Shown piece by piece: positions 1-10,283 of a stretch of 50,146 nt of DNA. Source of the DNA: Scenedesmus sp. ARA3 (taxonomy: Eukaryota; Chlorophyta; Chlorophyceae; Sphaeropleales; Scenedesmaceae); assembly GCA_004335835.1 (NCBI GenBank), contig RWJK01001784.1, forward strand, positions 104,198 to 154,343, written 5' to 3'. The position numbers and the translations under genes were made by a program. The notes under the pieces are model-generated. The model saw only the letters and a program-made list of their open reading frames with translations. It had not been told where the DNA came from and did no database searches. Within the stretch, counting starts at the first letter, position 1; every line of letters begins with the position of its first letter.

Positions 1-14
1 GACGTATGATATGT

Positions 15-200
15 CCCATACTGTGTCCCATGCTGTGTCCCAGGTGCTGCTGCTGTCCCGGGCCTGTGTGGGCTTTGGCCTTGCTGGTCATTTGCTGTTA
101 CCCATGCTGTGTCATATGCTGTTACCCATGCCGTGTCCCATGCTGTGTCCCATGCTGTGTCATTTGCTGTTACCCATGCTGTGTCCCATGCTGTGTCCCA
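15..200 (+). repeat. CATGCTGTGTCC-type tandem repeat with an echo of the 202 exon head
   Basis: The intron before the first visible transporter exon is built of degenerate 6/12-mers of the type CCCATGCTGTGT. It also contains, at 41-88, a copy of the CAG acceptor plus the first 45 bases of the exon that starts at 202 (copy exon start 44). The offset is 158 nt, which is out of frame with the real acceptor. Confidence 0.8.
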
Positions 201-201
201 G

Positions 202-1480
202 GTGCTGCTGCTGTCCCGGGCTTGTGTGGGCTTTGGTCTTGCTGGTGCCCCCGTGGGCTTCACGCTGCTGATGGAGCTGCTGCCTGCAGGCAGCAGGGCC
301 ACATGGGGCACAGCAGTTGAGCTGGCGTGGACGGCAGGTGGGGGTGCCTGCTGCTCCTATTGTTGTTACATGAACCAACAACGTTAGGCAATTCTGCAGT
401 GCCACAGATAGCACACCTCAGGCTTGAATCACAGCTGCATTGCAGACTGAGCAATCAGTTATTCAGGGTTGGCATGCGCAGCTCTGCTGCCAACAGCACA
501 CATTGAGCATTTTCCTTACTTCGATTCGGCTTCACATTCTTGCACAATTTGTTGAATTGTCACTTCATCACCCCTCTTGGGTGGTTTATAACTATGACAT
601 GTGGTTTCCACTCCCTGCGCCAGGCACTGTGCTGGAGGCAGGCCTTGCATGGGCGCTGCTCAACAGCTTTGGCTGGCGGCCGCTGCTCGTGGCCTCCGTC
701 GCACCCCTGGGTGAGCACGGGAGCTGGCACTGCTGTTGCAGAGCTGAAGCTCTTTTGGATAGCACATGCCGTGCCTACGTTGTTTGGCTTGCCTATTTCG
801 GTGTGCTGTGCCAAGTTCTGGGAATTCTGCCAGCGGCACCCCTGGGTGAGCACGCGGCAGCTGGCACTGCTGCCATAGAGTTATCAGCTCTTCTCGACAA
901 GCACGTTCTGAGCCTGCTTTGTTTTGCTTCCATACTTGTGTGCCAACTGAAGCATTGCAAGCCTGCCGTGCATGCTTGAACTGCTTGTGGTGCGCTGTGC
1001 GGTGCGTTGTTTGGAAGCATGCAAGTCCTGCTGCGCAAAAAAGCAGGTTGCATGGAACGGGCAATCTAACCATGTGCGCTAGCAGGTTGAATTGCGCAGA
1101 GAATGTGGCCGAAGCGTGTGGCGGCTGCTGCTGCTGCGGTGCTGTACGCCTGCAGTGCTGCTGCTGCTGCTCATTCAGCACCTGCCAGAGTCACCCCGCT
1201 ACCTGCTGGCCCAAGGTGACTCAGCAGCAGCGCAGGCAGTGCTGCAGCGCATTGCTGCTGTGAATGGCAAGCAGCTGCAATTCACAGCTGATGGAGCAAC
1301 GGCAAGTAACATTGCAGGCAGCATGGTTGCCAACAATCAGCAGCAGCAGCAATGCGCAACAGATAACGCCAGCAGGCTGGATAGTACAGATGCAGCTGAC
1401 AGTAGTGAGCATCAGCGGCTGTTGGAACAGGAACAGCACACCTTCTCTGACCATGCTGGCACAGATCAGCAGCAGCAGCC

Positions 1481-1515
<35 letters not shown>

Positions 1516-2976
1516 CACAGCAGCAGGTGCTGCAACACATTGCCGTGCATGCTCTTGATGTTGAAACAGGCAAGGCAGACTGTGCTCAAAGCAGCACAAC
1601 CAGCAGCAGCAGCAGCAGCAGGAAGACAGGTTGCGCCCGTGCTGCACAGAGCGCCTCCAAGGACCAGCACAGGCAGTCGCAGCAGCAGCTGCCTACAGCA
1701 AGTGCAAACCCAGTGCCAGGAGCAACCCAGCCAGGGGACACAGACACAGCACCAGACATACAAACTCAACACCAGCAGCAGCAGCAGCAATTGACAAGTG
1801 GCAACACCCCAGCCAGCAGTCCTAAGTACCACACCGCTTCCAGCTCAACTAGCAAGCACCTTCAGCAGCAGCAGCAGCAGCAGCAGTGGGGTGTGTTTGG
1901 CAGCCAGCAGCTGCAGCAGCTGCTTGCAGAGGCTCGCCTGGCAGCAGCACTGCTGTCTCGGCCGCCCTACGCATCCACAACTACGCTGCTGCTGTTTACA
2001 TGGGGCACGACATCGTTTGCGTACTATGGCTTGGTGCAGCTGGTGGCGCAGCTGCACTTGGAGGTGGCAGCACCAGCAGCAGCAGCAGCAGCAGCTGAAG
2101 GCAGTGGTCCAACTTGCATGGATGGCTCTTTGCAGGTGACGACTTTTACCAAAATCTTGAGCTTTGCTCGGCTGTATTGGGGCCAGCCAGACCTCATCAT
2201 TTAGTATGGCAGTCAGCAGAGCAACTGGTCACCTCTACTGGGTTGCATGCAGCGCCGCGACCCGTGCCCTGATTGCACCCATGCTGGAACGAGCCTGCCA
2301 CATCTTGCTGCCCGTAGGTCCCCAGCAGCGAGTACCTGTCGGTGCTGCTGACGTCAGCAGCCGAGGTGCCTGCAGTTTCACAATACTACTGCACCAGTGC
2401 CAAACAAACAAAACCTGCCCGACTCGTTCTGCCACTGCCCGCAGGTCCCCAGCAGTGAGTACCTCTCAGTGTTGCTGACGTCAGCAGCTGAGGTGCCTGC
2501 GGTGGCATGGGCGGCAGCCAGCGCCAACTGGCTGGGGCGGCGCACCGCCATTGCCACCTCACTTGGGCTGACTGCTGCCTGCCTGGTGCCCTGCATGGCA
2601 GCAGCAGCAGCAGCGGGCGGTGGCAGTGCGGGTGTGGGGATGGATGGTGACACTGCTGGGTGGAGCACTTGGGCAATGAATGCGTCGGGTGAGCGGCAAG
2701 GTGTCACATTGTCCGATGTGCATGTGCCTTTTGCTACTACTCAAGTGGCTGAAGTGGGGGGAGGTGGGCAGTGGAAGTAATTGTGCTGGTTGGGTGATAT
2801 GCGGCTTGATGATATGCTAGGGTTTGTAGGTGGCCAACGGCCTGCTGGCTTGCATGTCTGATGGTGCTGCTGCTGCTGTGTTGCAGCTCCGGGCATGTTT
2901 GGTGCGCGGCTGTTCATCATGTCGTCCGCACGCGCTGTGGGCCTCCGCTGACTGCCTGATGTGTCTGCTGTACCTT

Positions 2977-3069
<93 letters not shown>

Positions 3070-3762
3070 GTTGCAGCTGCTGGCGTGTTTGGTGCGCGTC
3101 TGTTCATCATGTTGTCCTTCACGCTGCTGTGGACTTGGAATGCTGAGCTAAGCCAGTAGCTGCTGCTGCTGCGCTGCTTTGGGTCTGCTGTGTCGCAGCT
3201 GCTGGCATGTTTGGTGCGCGGCTCTTCATCATGTCGTCCTTCACGCTGCTGTGGGTGCTCACCCCTGAGCTGTACCCCACACACGTGCGCGCATTCGGGC
3301 TGGGCATCAACAACGCGTGCGCCAGGTGGGTGATGAATGCAGCTCAGCCGACGTCGCAGTCGCTGGCATATGCATGTCATGTTTGTGGCTAGAATACGTG
3401 CCGAGCCAGCTCTGCATGGACATGCTTGTGTGGCATGCTTGCGCGCACACTCGCTTGGGCAGTCTGACATGTATAAGAACGATTCTACACATCCGCTGAG
3501 TCCTCACGGACTGCATTGGATGCGAAACATGTACTGGCCAGCTTGCGAAACATAAAGCAGTCGGCTGTGTTGCGTTTGCATCGCCTGCTGCCACAGGATT
3601 GGCGGACTGCTGTCTCCTTTTGCCGCCATCAACCTGGTTGCGCTGGGGGCACCTGCGGCAGCAGAGGGCGTGTTTGCTGCTGCGTGTGTGGCGGCCTGTG
3701 CTGCTGTGCTGGCCATAAGCCCAAAGCATGACAGCGGGCAGCCGATGGAGGAGGAAGAGTGA
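202..3762 (+). CDS. SV2/SVOP-like major facilitator transporter, C-terminal part
   Basis: This is a multi-pass membrane carrier of the major facilitator superfamily, closest in pattern to SV2-related/organic-cation type proteins; the substrate is unknown. The exons I can join are 202-337, 624-710, 1156-2135, 2445-2688, 3199-3325 and 3597-3762, with phases 1,1,0,1,2, giving 579 residues to a TGA; the N-terminal exons lie before the window. Visible marks are SRACVGFGLAGAPVGFTLLME, GTVLEAGLAWALL, the post-TM6 sugar-porter signature LPESPRYLL, a TM7 segment FAYYGLVQLVAQLHLE, NWLGRRTAIA, and the late segment [30 protein letters not shown], which is typical of SVOP proteins. The TM6-TM7 loop carries an insertion of roughly 250 residues rich in Gln, Ser and Ala, including a run of about 15 Gln. 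A candidate TGTAA signal follows at 3819. The family call is firm; the precise subfamily is less so. Confidence 0.85.
836..872 (+). repeat. Echo of the exon 624-710 donor junction
   Basis: The exon tail, donor and following intron bases at 701-735 (GCACCCCTGGGTGAGCACG and on to GCACTGCTG) recur here with a 2-nt insertion. The GTGAGC donor is intact in the copy. Confidence 0.8.
2311..2375 (+). repeat. Echo of the transporter exon 2445 acceptor junction
   Basis: The acceptor and first ~57 exon bases are duplicated 127 nt upstream of the true exon start at 2445. The copy acceptor is TAG instead of CAG. Three of the substitutions within the exon part (AGT/AGC, GCT/GCC, TTG/CTG) are synonymous. 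Confidence 0.85.
2881..3132 (+). repeat. Two echoes of the transporter exon 3199 acceptor junction
   Basis: GTGTTGCAG plus the exon head encoding MFGARLFIM occurs at exon starts 2887 and 3077, before the real one at 3199. The upstream copy shares ~40 exon bases and the middle one ~55. Both acceptors are intact. The two copies are separated by the (CTG)30 tract. Confidence 0.9.
2979..3068 (+). repeat. (CTG)30 trinucleotide tract
   Basis: Thirty uninterrupted CTG units lie in the intron between transporter exons 2445-2688 and 3199-3325, ending a few bases before the TTGCAG of the middle echo acceptor. It is the longest pure triplet run in the window. Confidence 0.97.
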
Positions 3763-4371
3763 CAAGAAGAGACGTACACATACCCTGCTTGCATGCTACC
3801 GGATGATATGTTAGTGGATGTAAAGGGAGTGGCATTTTTCGGATGTTTGCATTGCCAATGCGGTGCAAGTTGCACCACCTGGGAGGGGGTTTCACTGCAG
3901 GTCATGGTTGGTCCGATGGATTGTTCAAATGCTGTCATGGTGGCTTGACTTGGTCATGCATAATTACAGGGAGGGGGGGGGGGTGCGAGGGCACTTATCA
4001 CTTTATCTAGCTAGCCACCGCCACTTTAGCGGGTTTTGGGTACTATATACAAACACTGTGATCACTTCCCATCGAGCAAGGAGCCCCGTGCGGTGTGTTG
4101 ACAGTGCAGGGGTCGTTTTGAACGTCATGAGGCGGTGATATAAACTAGATGTGACCTTGCCAGACACGCGTTGTTGCCCTACGCTGCAACGAGTTACACA
4201 GTCCAGACCCTCAAATTTCCGCTTGAACTATATTCATTTGTCTAATAATAGGTGTTAGGGAAGGGATCGGGCTTCACACGCATGTGTAGTGAGGGTGAGT
4301 TCGGCTGGGCGTAGACCTGTTGACACGATCACAAAACATGCGAAGTCAGCTTATAAGCTTTCATTGCGCAG
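3763..4371. other. Intergenic region between transporter and small ORF
   Basis: No gene is recognised. It holds the transporter 3' UTR, a G-run at about 3970-3981, and AT-rich TATA-like patches (ACTATATAC near 4040, GATATAAAC near 4137, CTTATAAGC near 4349) that could serve the ORF at 4372. Confidence 0.5.
3819..3823 (+). terminator. Candidate TGTAA poly(A) signal of the transporter gene
   Basis: TGTAA, the usual chlorophyte polyadenylation signal, lies 57 nt after the TGA at 3760-3762. Confidence 0.5.
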
Positions 4372-4698
4372 ATGGCAGATGTTCAAACTTTCTCCAGCCG
4401 CGGCAGCGCCCTCAACGCCCTGAAGCAGGCGAAGAAGGCAGCCAAGCAGCAGCAGACACTTGCTGCCAGGACGGCCTTTCAGGCCGCTGCTGCTGAGCGA
4501 AGAGCAGCAGAAGCTGATGAAAACAGCCCTTTAAATATGCTCACATGCAGTTTCACAGCTCAGACGCAGCAGCAGCTCCAGCAGCGGCAGCCCCATCCAC
4601 GCCAGGCAAAGCAGCCTGACTGGTTCAGCCCAAGCAAGTACTTCAGCATATCTAGTGGTGACCAGCAGGGGCGTATCATCAACGCACCTAAACCCTAG
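4372..4698 (+). CDS. Small Ala/Gln-rich hypothetical protein, 108 aa
   Basis: A single-exon ORF starts at ATG 4372 and stops at TAG 4696. I do not recognise a family. Residues about 10-50 are Ala, Lys, Arg and Gln rich and should form a charged helix (ALNALKQAKKAAKQQQ, AAAAERRAAEADE); the C-terminal third is Pro/Ser/aromatic (QPDWFSPSKYFSISSGDQQG). There is no signal peptide or membrane segment. The ATG directly follows TTGCGCAG, so it may instead be the first in-frame codon of an internal exon whose upstream exon I cannot see. TATA-like TTATAAGC lies ~20 nt upstream, and TGTAA signals occur at 5141 and 5165. Biased composition, unlike the shadow frames elsewhere, is the only support for coding. 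Confidence 0.4.
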   Translation: MADVQTFSSRGSALNALKQAKKAAKQQQTLAARTAFQAAAAERRAAEADENSPLNMLTCSFTAQTQQQLQQRQPHPRQAKQPDWFSPSKYFSISSGDQQGRIINAPKP

Positions 4699-5466
4699 GT
4701 CCCGCTGTACAGACGTCTTTTGACTTGGTATTTCTACCCCAGCCCCTGTCCACCCGAACTGGGTGGCCACCCAGTGGCAGCTGTGCCTCAACCATACCCC
4801 CAATAATTACGTATGCTTGACCTTGAGAAGTGCATCCTGAACTGAGTGTATCAGTGTCTGTTCTGATGCTTTGCGAAATCCACGAGTTTTGTTTGGCTCC
4901 TTCTTGCATGGGCCGGTGGCTTCATTTGGTGACCTGAAAAATCAGCGGTTTACCGTTGACTTGTGGCCAGTTGCCGGTGGCACAACACAGCTACAGACAA
5001 AAAGCATGCACCCAGATGTGCTGTGCATTGCAGGGCGCCCAACACGCTGCCTGACGCGCCAGCCTTGCCCATGGTGCCATATGGCATGCGGCTACACCGC
5101 TGCACCCATTGCTGCATTGTGCATTACGCTGCATTGTGCTTGTAATGCTTGCCTGCATGCACGTTGTAACTCTTTATATTGCTGTGCATTGCCAAATCTG
5201 GCCAGCGCAAGTCCAAGCTGTGCCAACCATGGTGCTCTAAACGGTACCACAAACTGCTGATAGCGATCGCCAGGGCAGCCCCCGCATTAATCAATTTCTG
5301 CTGTGATGGCGATCCAGTAGGATTCCGTCCACCCTCGGTAACATAAGAAAATATTCCCGAAAGAAACACAGCCTCAGGCGAGCCCCAGCGCGCCATGCAG
5401 CTGCTGCTGCGCACACTGCGCAGCCAACACAATTCCTGCAACACAATCTCCGCAAGAAAGACAGCA
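4699..5466. other. Convergent intergenic region
   Basis: This lies between the small + ORF and the 3' end of the importin gene on the - strand. The only structure seen is the terminal-exon echo at 5389-5429 and TGTAA at 5141 and 5165. Confidence 0.5.
5389..5429 (-). repeat. Echo of the importin last-exon tail beyond its stop
   Basis: The segment encoding CALLPQQLHGALGL in the last importin exon (5470-5512) is repeated just downstream of the stop, with a shortened CTG stretch. It would lie in the 3' UTR. Confidence 0.75.
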
Positions 5467-8400
5467 TCACGCCAGCCCCAGTGCGCCATGCAGCTGCTGC
5501 GGCAGCAGCGCACACTGCGCCGCCTTCATCGCGCGCTTGTTGCGCCTGCACAGGTCCGACATCGCCTCCAGTGCCTCTTCCAACCCCGGGCACCCGCCAT
5601 CCATACCCGTATTGCCCTGCACAACCGCCGCTGCTGCTGCCAGGAACGCCTGCCTATCCCCCGCCGTCAGCGCCACATCCGGTATAAGTGTGGCGCACTC
5701 TGTAATCCACTGCAGAGCACCCTTCTGTCCTGCAAGCTTCAGCATCGCTTGCAGGACAGGTGCAATATCTTCGACCCGGCTCTGAGGAAGTGCCCCGACA
5801 GCTCCGCCCAGTAGCATGCGGGTCAGGGCAGGCCCAACCCGCAGCAGCTGCTGCTCTAGCAGGCCCACAGATGCTGCTTGGTCCAGCCCTGGGTGGTCCT
5901 GCAAGCTGGTGAGGGCTGAGGCTGGGTCGAAGAGGCGGGAGAGGAAGCTGAGCACGCTGCGGCAGGCCTCCCGGTGCTGCACCAGCACGCCCAGCTGCGG
6001 TTTGGTTTGGTTTGCAGGGTGGTTGAGATGAGAGGTTGGCGGGAGAACAGACAGAGGCAGGGCATAGCAGCAGATGGTCAGGTGATGTAGGAACGAGTGG
6101 CGCAGGCAGGCCTTACCTTCAAGGTCCTGCTGCTCCTGCTGCTGGGAATGGTCATACAACAGCAGTACCTGATCACCTGGCCTGCTGCGCTCCACCTCCC
6201 AACTTGGAGCGCAGCAGGCCAGGTGATCAGGTACTGCTGTTGCGTGACCATGCCAGCAGCAGGAGACTGCACCCACGGTCCCTTGCAGGATATGATTCAG
6301 CATTCATGTTGGGGTCCGTGGCAATACTTGCAGGAAGTTGCTGTTTACACAGCAAGTACAGAGTGCCGTCTTTGGCAAAGACATGAAAGGTGCGCGGCTG
6401 TGCCCTGGCCGCAGCTGTCCACCTGAAGCGACGACCAACAAGCAGCAGCGGCATCCCACTCACCAGCGCAGTGTCCAGCAGCTGCGGCAGCAGCTGCGGC
6501 ACGAGCAGCAGGCGCGGGCAGTATGCTGCTGCGCGCCCCGCCAGCAGGAATGTGTCATCAACCAGGTCAGGCTGATCATCCATGGCCTGCAGGAAAGCAG
6601 ACAGCAGCAACATCACGTATGCTTGTTGCGTACAAAGAACCAACACTCCCAGCAGCACACAGAGTTATGCGGCGTACTGAGCAGCATGGTTCGGTCAAGG
6701 GCAGCTGCAAGCAAGCAGTATAACACTGCCCAACCCGCTCTCAAAAGCAGAAACTTGTGCAAGTGCTGCCCTCACCTGCAGCGTGGTGAGGCCCGCGCAG
6801 CTGCTGCCTATGAGCCGTTCAGATGGGCCGCATGCTGCCGCCAGCAGCTGCAAGCAGCCACCAACTCAACAGTGCAGTGCCTTGCAACTACAAACCTTTG
6901 CGCGATGGTCGCTTGCACTTGCGCACACCTGCAGCGTGGTGAGGCCCGGACAGCTGCTGCCTACAAGGGCGGTCAAGATGGGCTGCATGCTGCCATCAGC
7001 AGCCTGCAATGCCCCAGCACCCACCACCCCCAACAGCGCACGCCTTACAACTTCAAACCTCTGCGCAACGGTTGTTTGCACTTGCGCACCTGCAGCGTGG
7101 TGAGGCCCGCACAGCTGCTGCTTCCTATGAGTGCCCTGACAATTGGCCCATGCTGCCGCCAGCAGCTGGCAGCAGCCACCAACTCAACAGCGCCCGCCTT
7201 GCAACTACAAACCTCTGCGCAATGGTTGTTTGCACTTGCCCTCACCTGCAGCGTGGTGAGGCCTGCGCAGCTGCTGCCTATGAGTGCCGTGAGGATGGGC
7301 CGCATGCTGCCATCAGCGGCTGTCTCCGCACAGAAGATCTTCAGCAGCTCGCTCACGACGTACATGAAGGCTGGGTGCCGCGTCTGCAGCAGCAGCAGCA
7401 GTAGCAGGGTGCGCACACACGCCTGTTGGTGCACAGCGGGAGTCGCAACTTGGCGCTGATGCTGCTCACATGCAGCATGTATACGTAACACGGTCACTTC
7501 TCTAAGGCACCAAGCTCAACAAGCTTGAGCACAAGCACCAACATGCACAAAGCCAAAAACACCCATTCTCTTCCTGCTGCGTCAGCTTCAGGCAGAGGCG
7601 CACCTGCTGGAAGCGGCCCGGCAGCGTCTCCAGCAGCGTGGGCAGCAACGGCGCGCACGACTTGCCCGAGGCCTTGATGCCGTAGCGCAGCACCCTGCGG
7701 GAGAAGAGTGATACGCATAGGGAGGTATTGTCAGCTTTCCTAAAGAGAACACCACAGCTGTTTTCTGAGGCCTTGATGCTGTAGCGCAGCATCCTGGACA
7801 GGCAAAACAAGGAGCACAGGCATATGAGCCAAAGTAAGAAGAGATTGACAGCATGACCAACAGCAGTGTCAGCAGCAGCAGCAGCAGCACCAGCCAATTC
7901 CACCTACCGGCAAAGCCGCTCCACGGCCGATCTATCCGTGGCTCCCCTCAGCAGCGCCACATCAAGCGGCACCCACAGCGCATGCATCCAATAGCACCCG
8001 AAATCATGCAGACTCCATCAAAATGAAGGCGAAGGTCTTTTGCAAGCCATCGGCTTAGCAAGTTGAGGTTATCACTGCGCCATCCTTTTCTGAGATACAC
8101 TGCTGCTGACTCTACAAGCAGCAGCCACAACAGCAGCAGCCCGCCACCCACCTGCACAGCCGCTCCACCGCCGATCTATCTGTGGCGCCCCGCAGCAGCG
8201 CCACATCAAGCGGCACCCACAGCACATGCATCCGACAGCAGGCCGAATCATGCAGCACTAGGGTTATACAAGTTGCAAGATAATGCAAATACTACATCCT
8301 GCTTTTGAGCAGCACACCACTGCTTGTGCTGATTCCGCCACTCCTGCACGCAGCGGCAGCCGCAGCAGCACCCTGCCACCCACCTGCACAGCCGCTCCAC

Positions 8401-10123
8401 CGCCGATCTATCCGTGGCTCCCCGCAGCAGCGCCACATCAAGCGGCACCCACGCCTGCTGCAAAATCGTCGCTGCCGCCTGCTGCTGCTTCATGCTCTGG
8501 AACAGCGTGGCCAACCTATCAAACAGCGGCAGGTGAGCTGCCAGTGCTGTCTCGCCTGCGCCGAGGCTGGGAGTGAACTGCTGCATGGCTGCTGTAACTG
8601 GCTGCAGCAGCGGCCGGGCGAGGGTGATGAGGCCGGCCGGCAGCTGCTGCTCCGGCAGGCACCTGCATGTGTAGAAGCAAGTGTGAGTGCCTCGCTCAGG
8701 TGAGTTGCATCAAAAGGAGCAGGCACTTGCATGTGTAGGCGCGATGATTTTAGGTGTTGAAGAAGGCTTGGGCACGGGTCACATAAAATGGAGCTGGCAA
8801 CAGCGCTAGAAGAACATGGCCGCCGACTGCTGCTCTGGCAGGCACCTGCATGTGTAGGCGCAAGTGTGTGTGCAGGCTGTTGATGAGGTCACATGGTTGG
8901 CAGCGGCGCCAGAGCACAGTAGGCCATTTCAAACAGTTGAACACCCGTACTCCAAGACAAACAGAGTGATATCACCTGGTTGTCATCGACAGTGCAAGCA
9001 TGCGCAATCGGTATGCCCCGTACCTGCTGAGGCACAGCACCATGCTCTGTATGAGTCAGTGCACGGTTGAGCATAGTTCCAACATTGACCTACACCCTTA
9101 CTTTGAAGACAAACAGCAAACACACCACTGCATTTTTGCACTAAAGCTGTCGTTCCGGTGTCATAAAGCGCACCTGCTGAGGCCACATGACCATGCCCTG
9201 TATCATGCAGTGAAACAGGAATCTCACTGGCATACACCCAATTCCATATTATCACAACAACTCAACTATATTGCAATACAAAACAACCCGCACCTGCTGA
9301 GGCACATGACCATGCCTTGGATCACGCAGTGCACATCATCCTCATGCAGCGCCCCAGCCGCAGCCACAGCATTGCCAGCAGCAGCAACCGCAGCGCCAGC
9401 CGCCGCCGTGCGCTGCGCCGCAGTCATGACCGGCCCTGCAATCACACCCTGCGCACCACCTGCTGCTGCTGCCGCTGCAGCTGCTGCTGCGGTTTTAGTG
9501 GCTGCGCCTGCTTCTAGGGTTTTTGCATAGAGCGCCATGAGCTGTTCTAAGATGTGGGGGGTGCCCATGTGCTTGCCGCAGCAGTCGCAGAGGTCGCGGA
9601 TGGCGATGGCGGCTGCTGGGGCTGACACTGGGTCGCCTAGTGCTGTGAGCAGCATCGGCAGCAGCCTGCACGCACGTAGATGAGGGAAAACAGATAGACG
9701 AGGAAAAACATGCATCTCAGGAGAGTTTCATGCATTTCAAAACAATTCTAAAACAAGGGACAGCATCATTTGCACATGCCCAGGGGTTGTCAGACATTCG
9801 TGGGTTGCGCTTTACGTGTGGAGCTGCGCACGCATCGTGTAACTCGCTGCACACAAAAAATACTTGCTGTCCTTTGTTTGCGCCCTGACTCAGAACACTC
9901 AGCAATGTGTGCAAGCCTACTCACTGTGGTATGATGTTGCCGCAGCGCCCAGCGCTGATGGCTTTGTCCAGCCACTCGGCATACGCAGACAGCAGCAGTG
10001 CAGAGGTGTAGGGCAGCTGTGGCGGCTTGGGCGGCAGCGTGGACAGCGCAGTCAGCAGCTGCTCCAGCATGGGCTCTGTTGGCGCGAAGGGCATGCAAGC
10101 CACACTCCTGGATGGTTGAAATG

Positions 10124-10155
<32 letters not shown>

Positions 10156-10248
10156 CAGCAGAAGAAGAAATGATGTCAGCAGCTGCTCCGGCATAGGTTC
10201 AGCGGGGCAGACGGCATGCACGCCACACTTCAGCGCGGATGGAAACGC

Positions 10249-10283
<35 letters not shown>

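Noticed and set aside
2817..3470. A - strand poly-Gln ORF
   Set aside because: It is the complement of the (CTG)30 tract and of the transporter exon.
6338..7459. A 373-codon + strand ORF
   Set aside because: Antisense to importin exons 13-14 and the exon 13 echoes; no family pattern.
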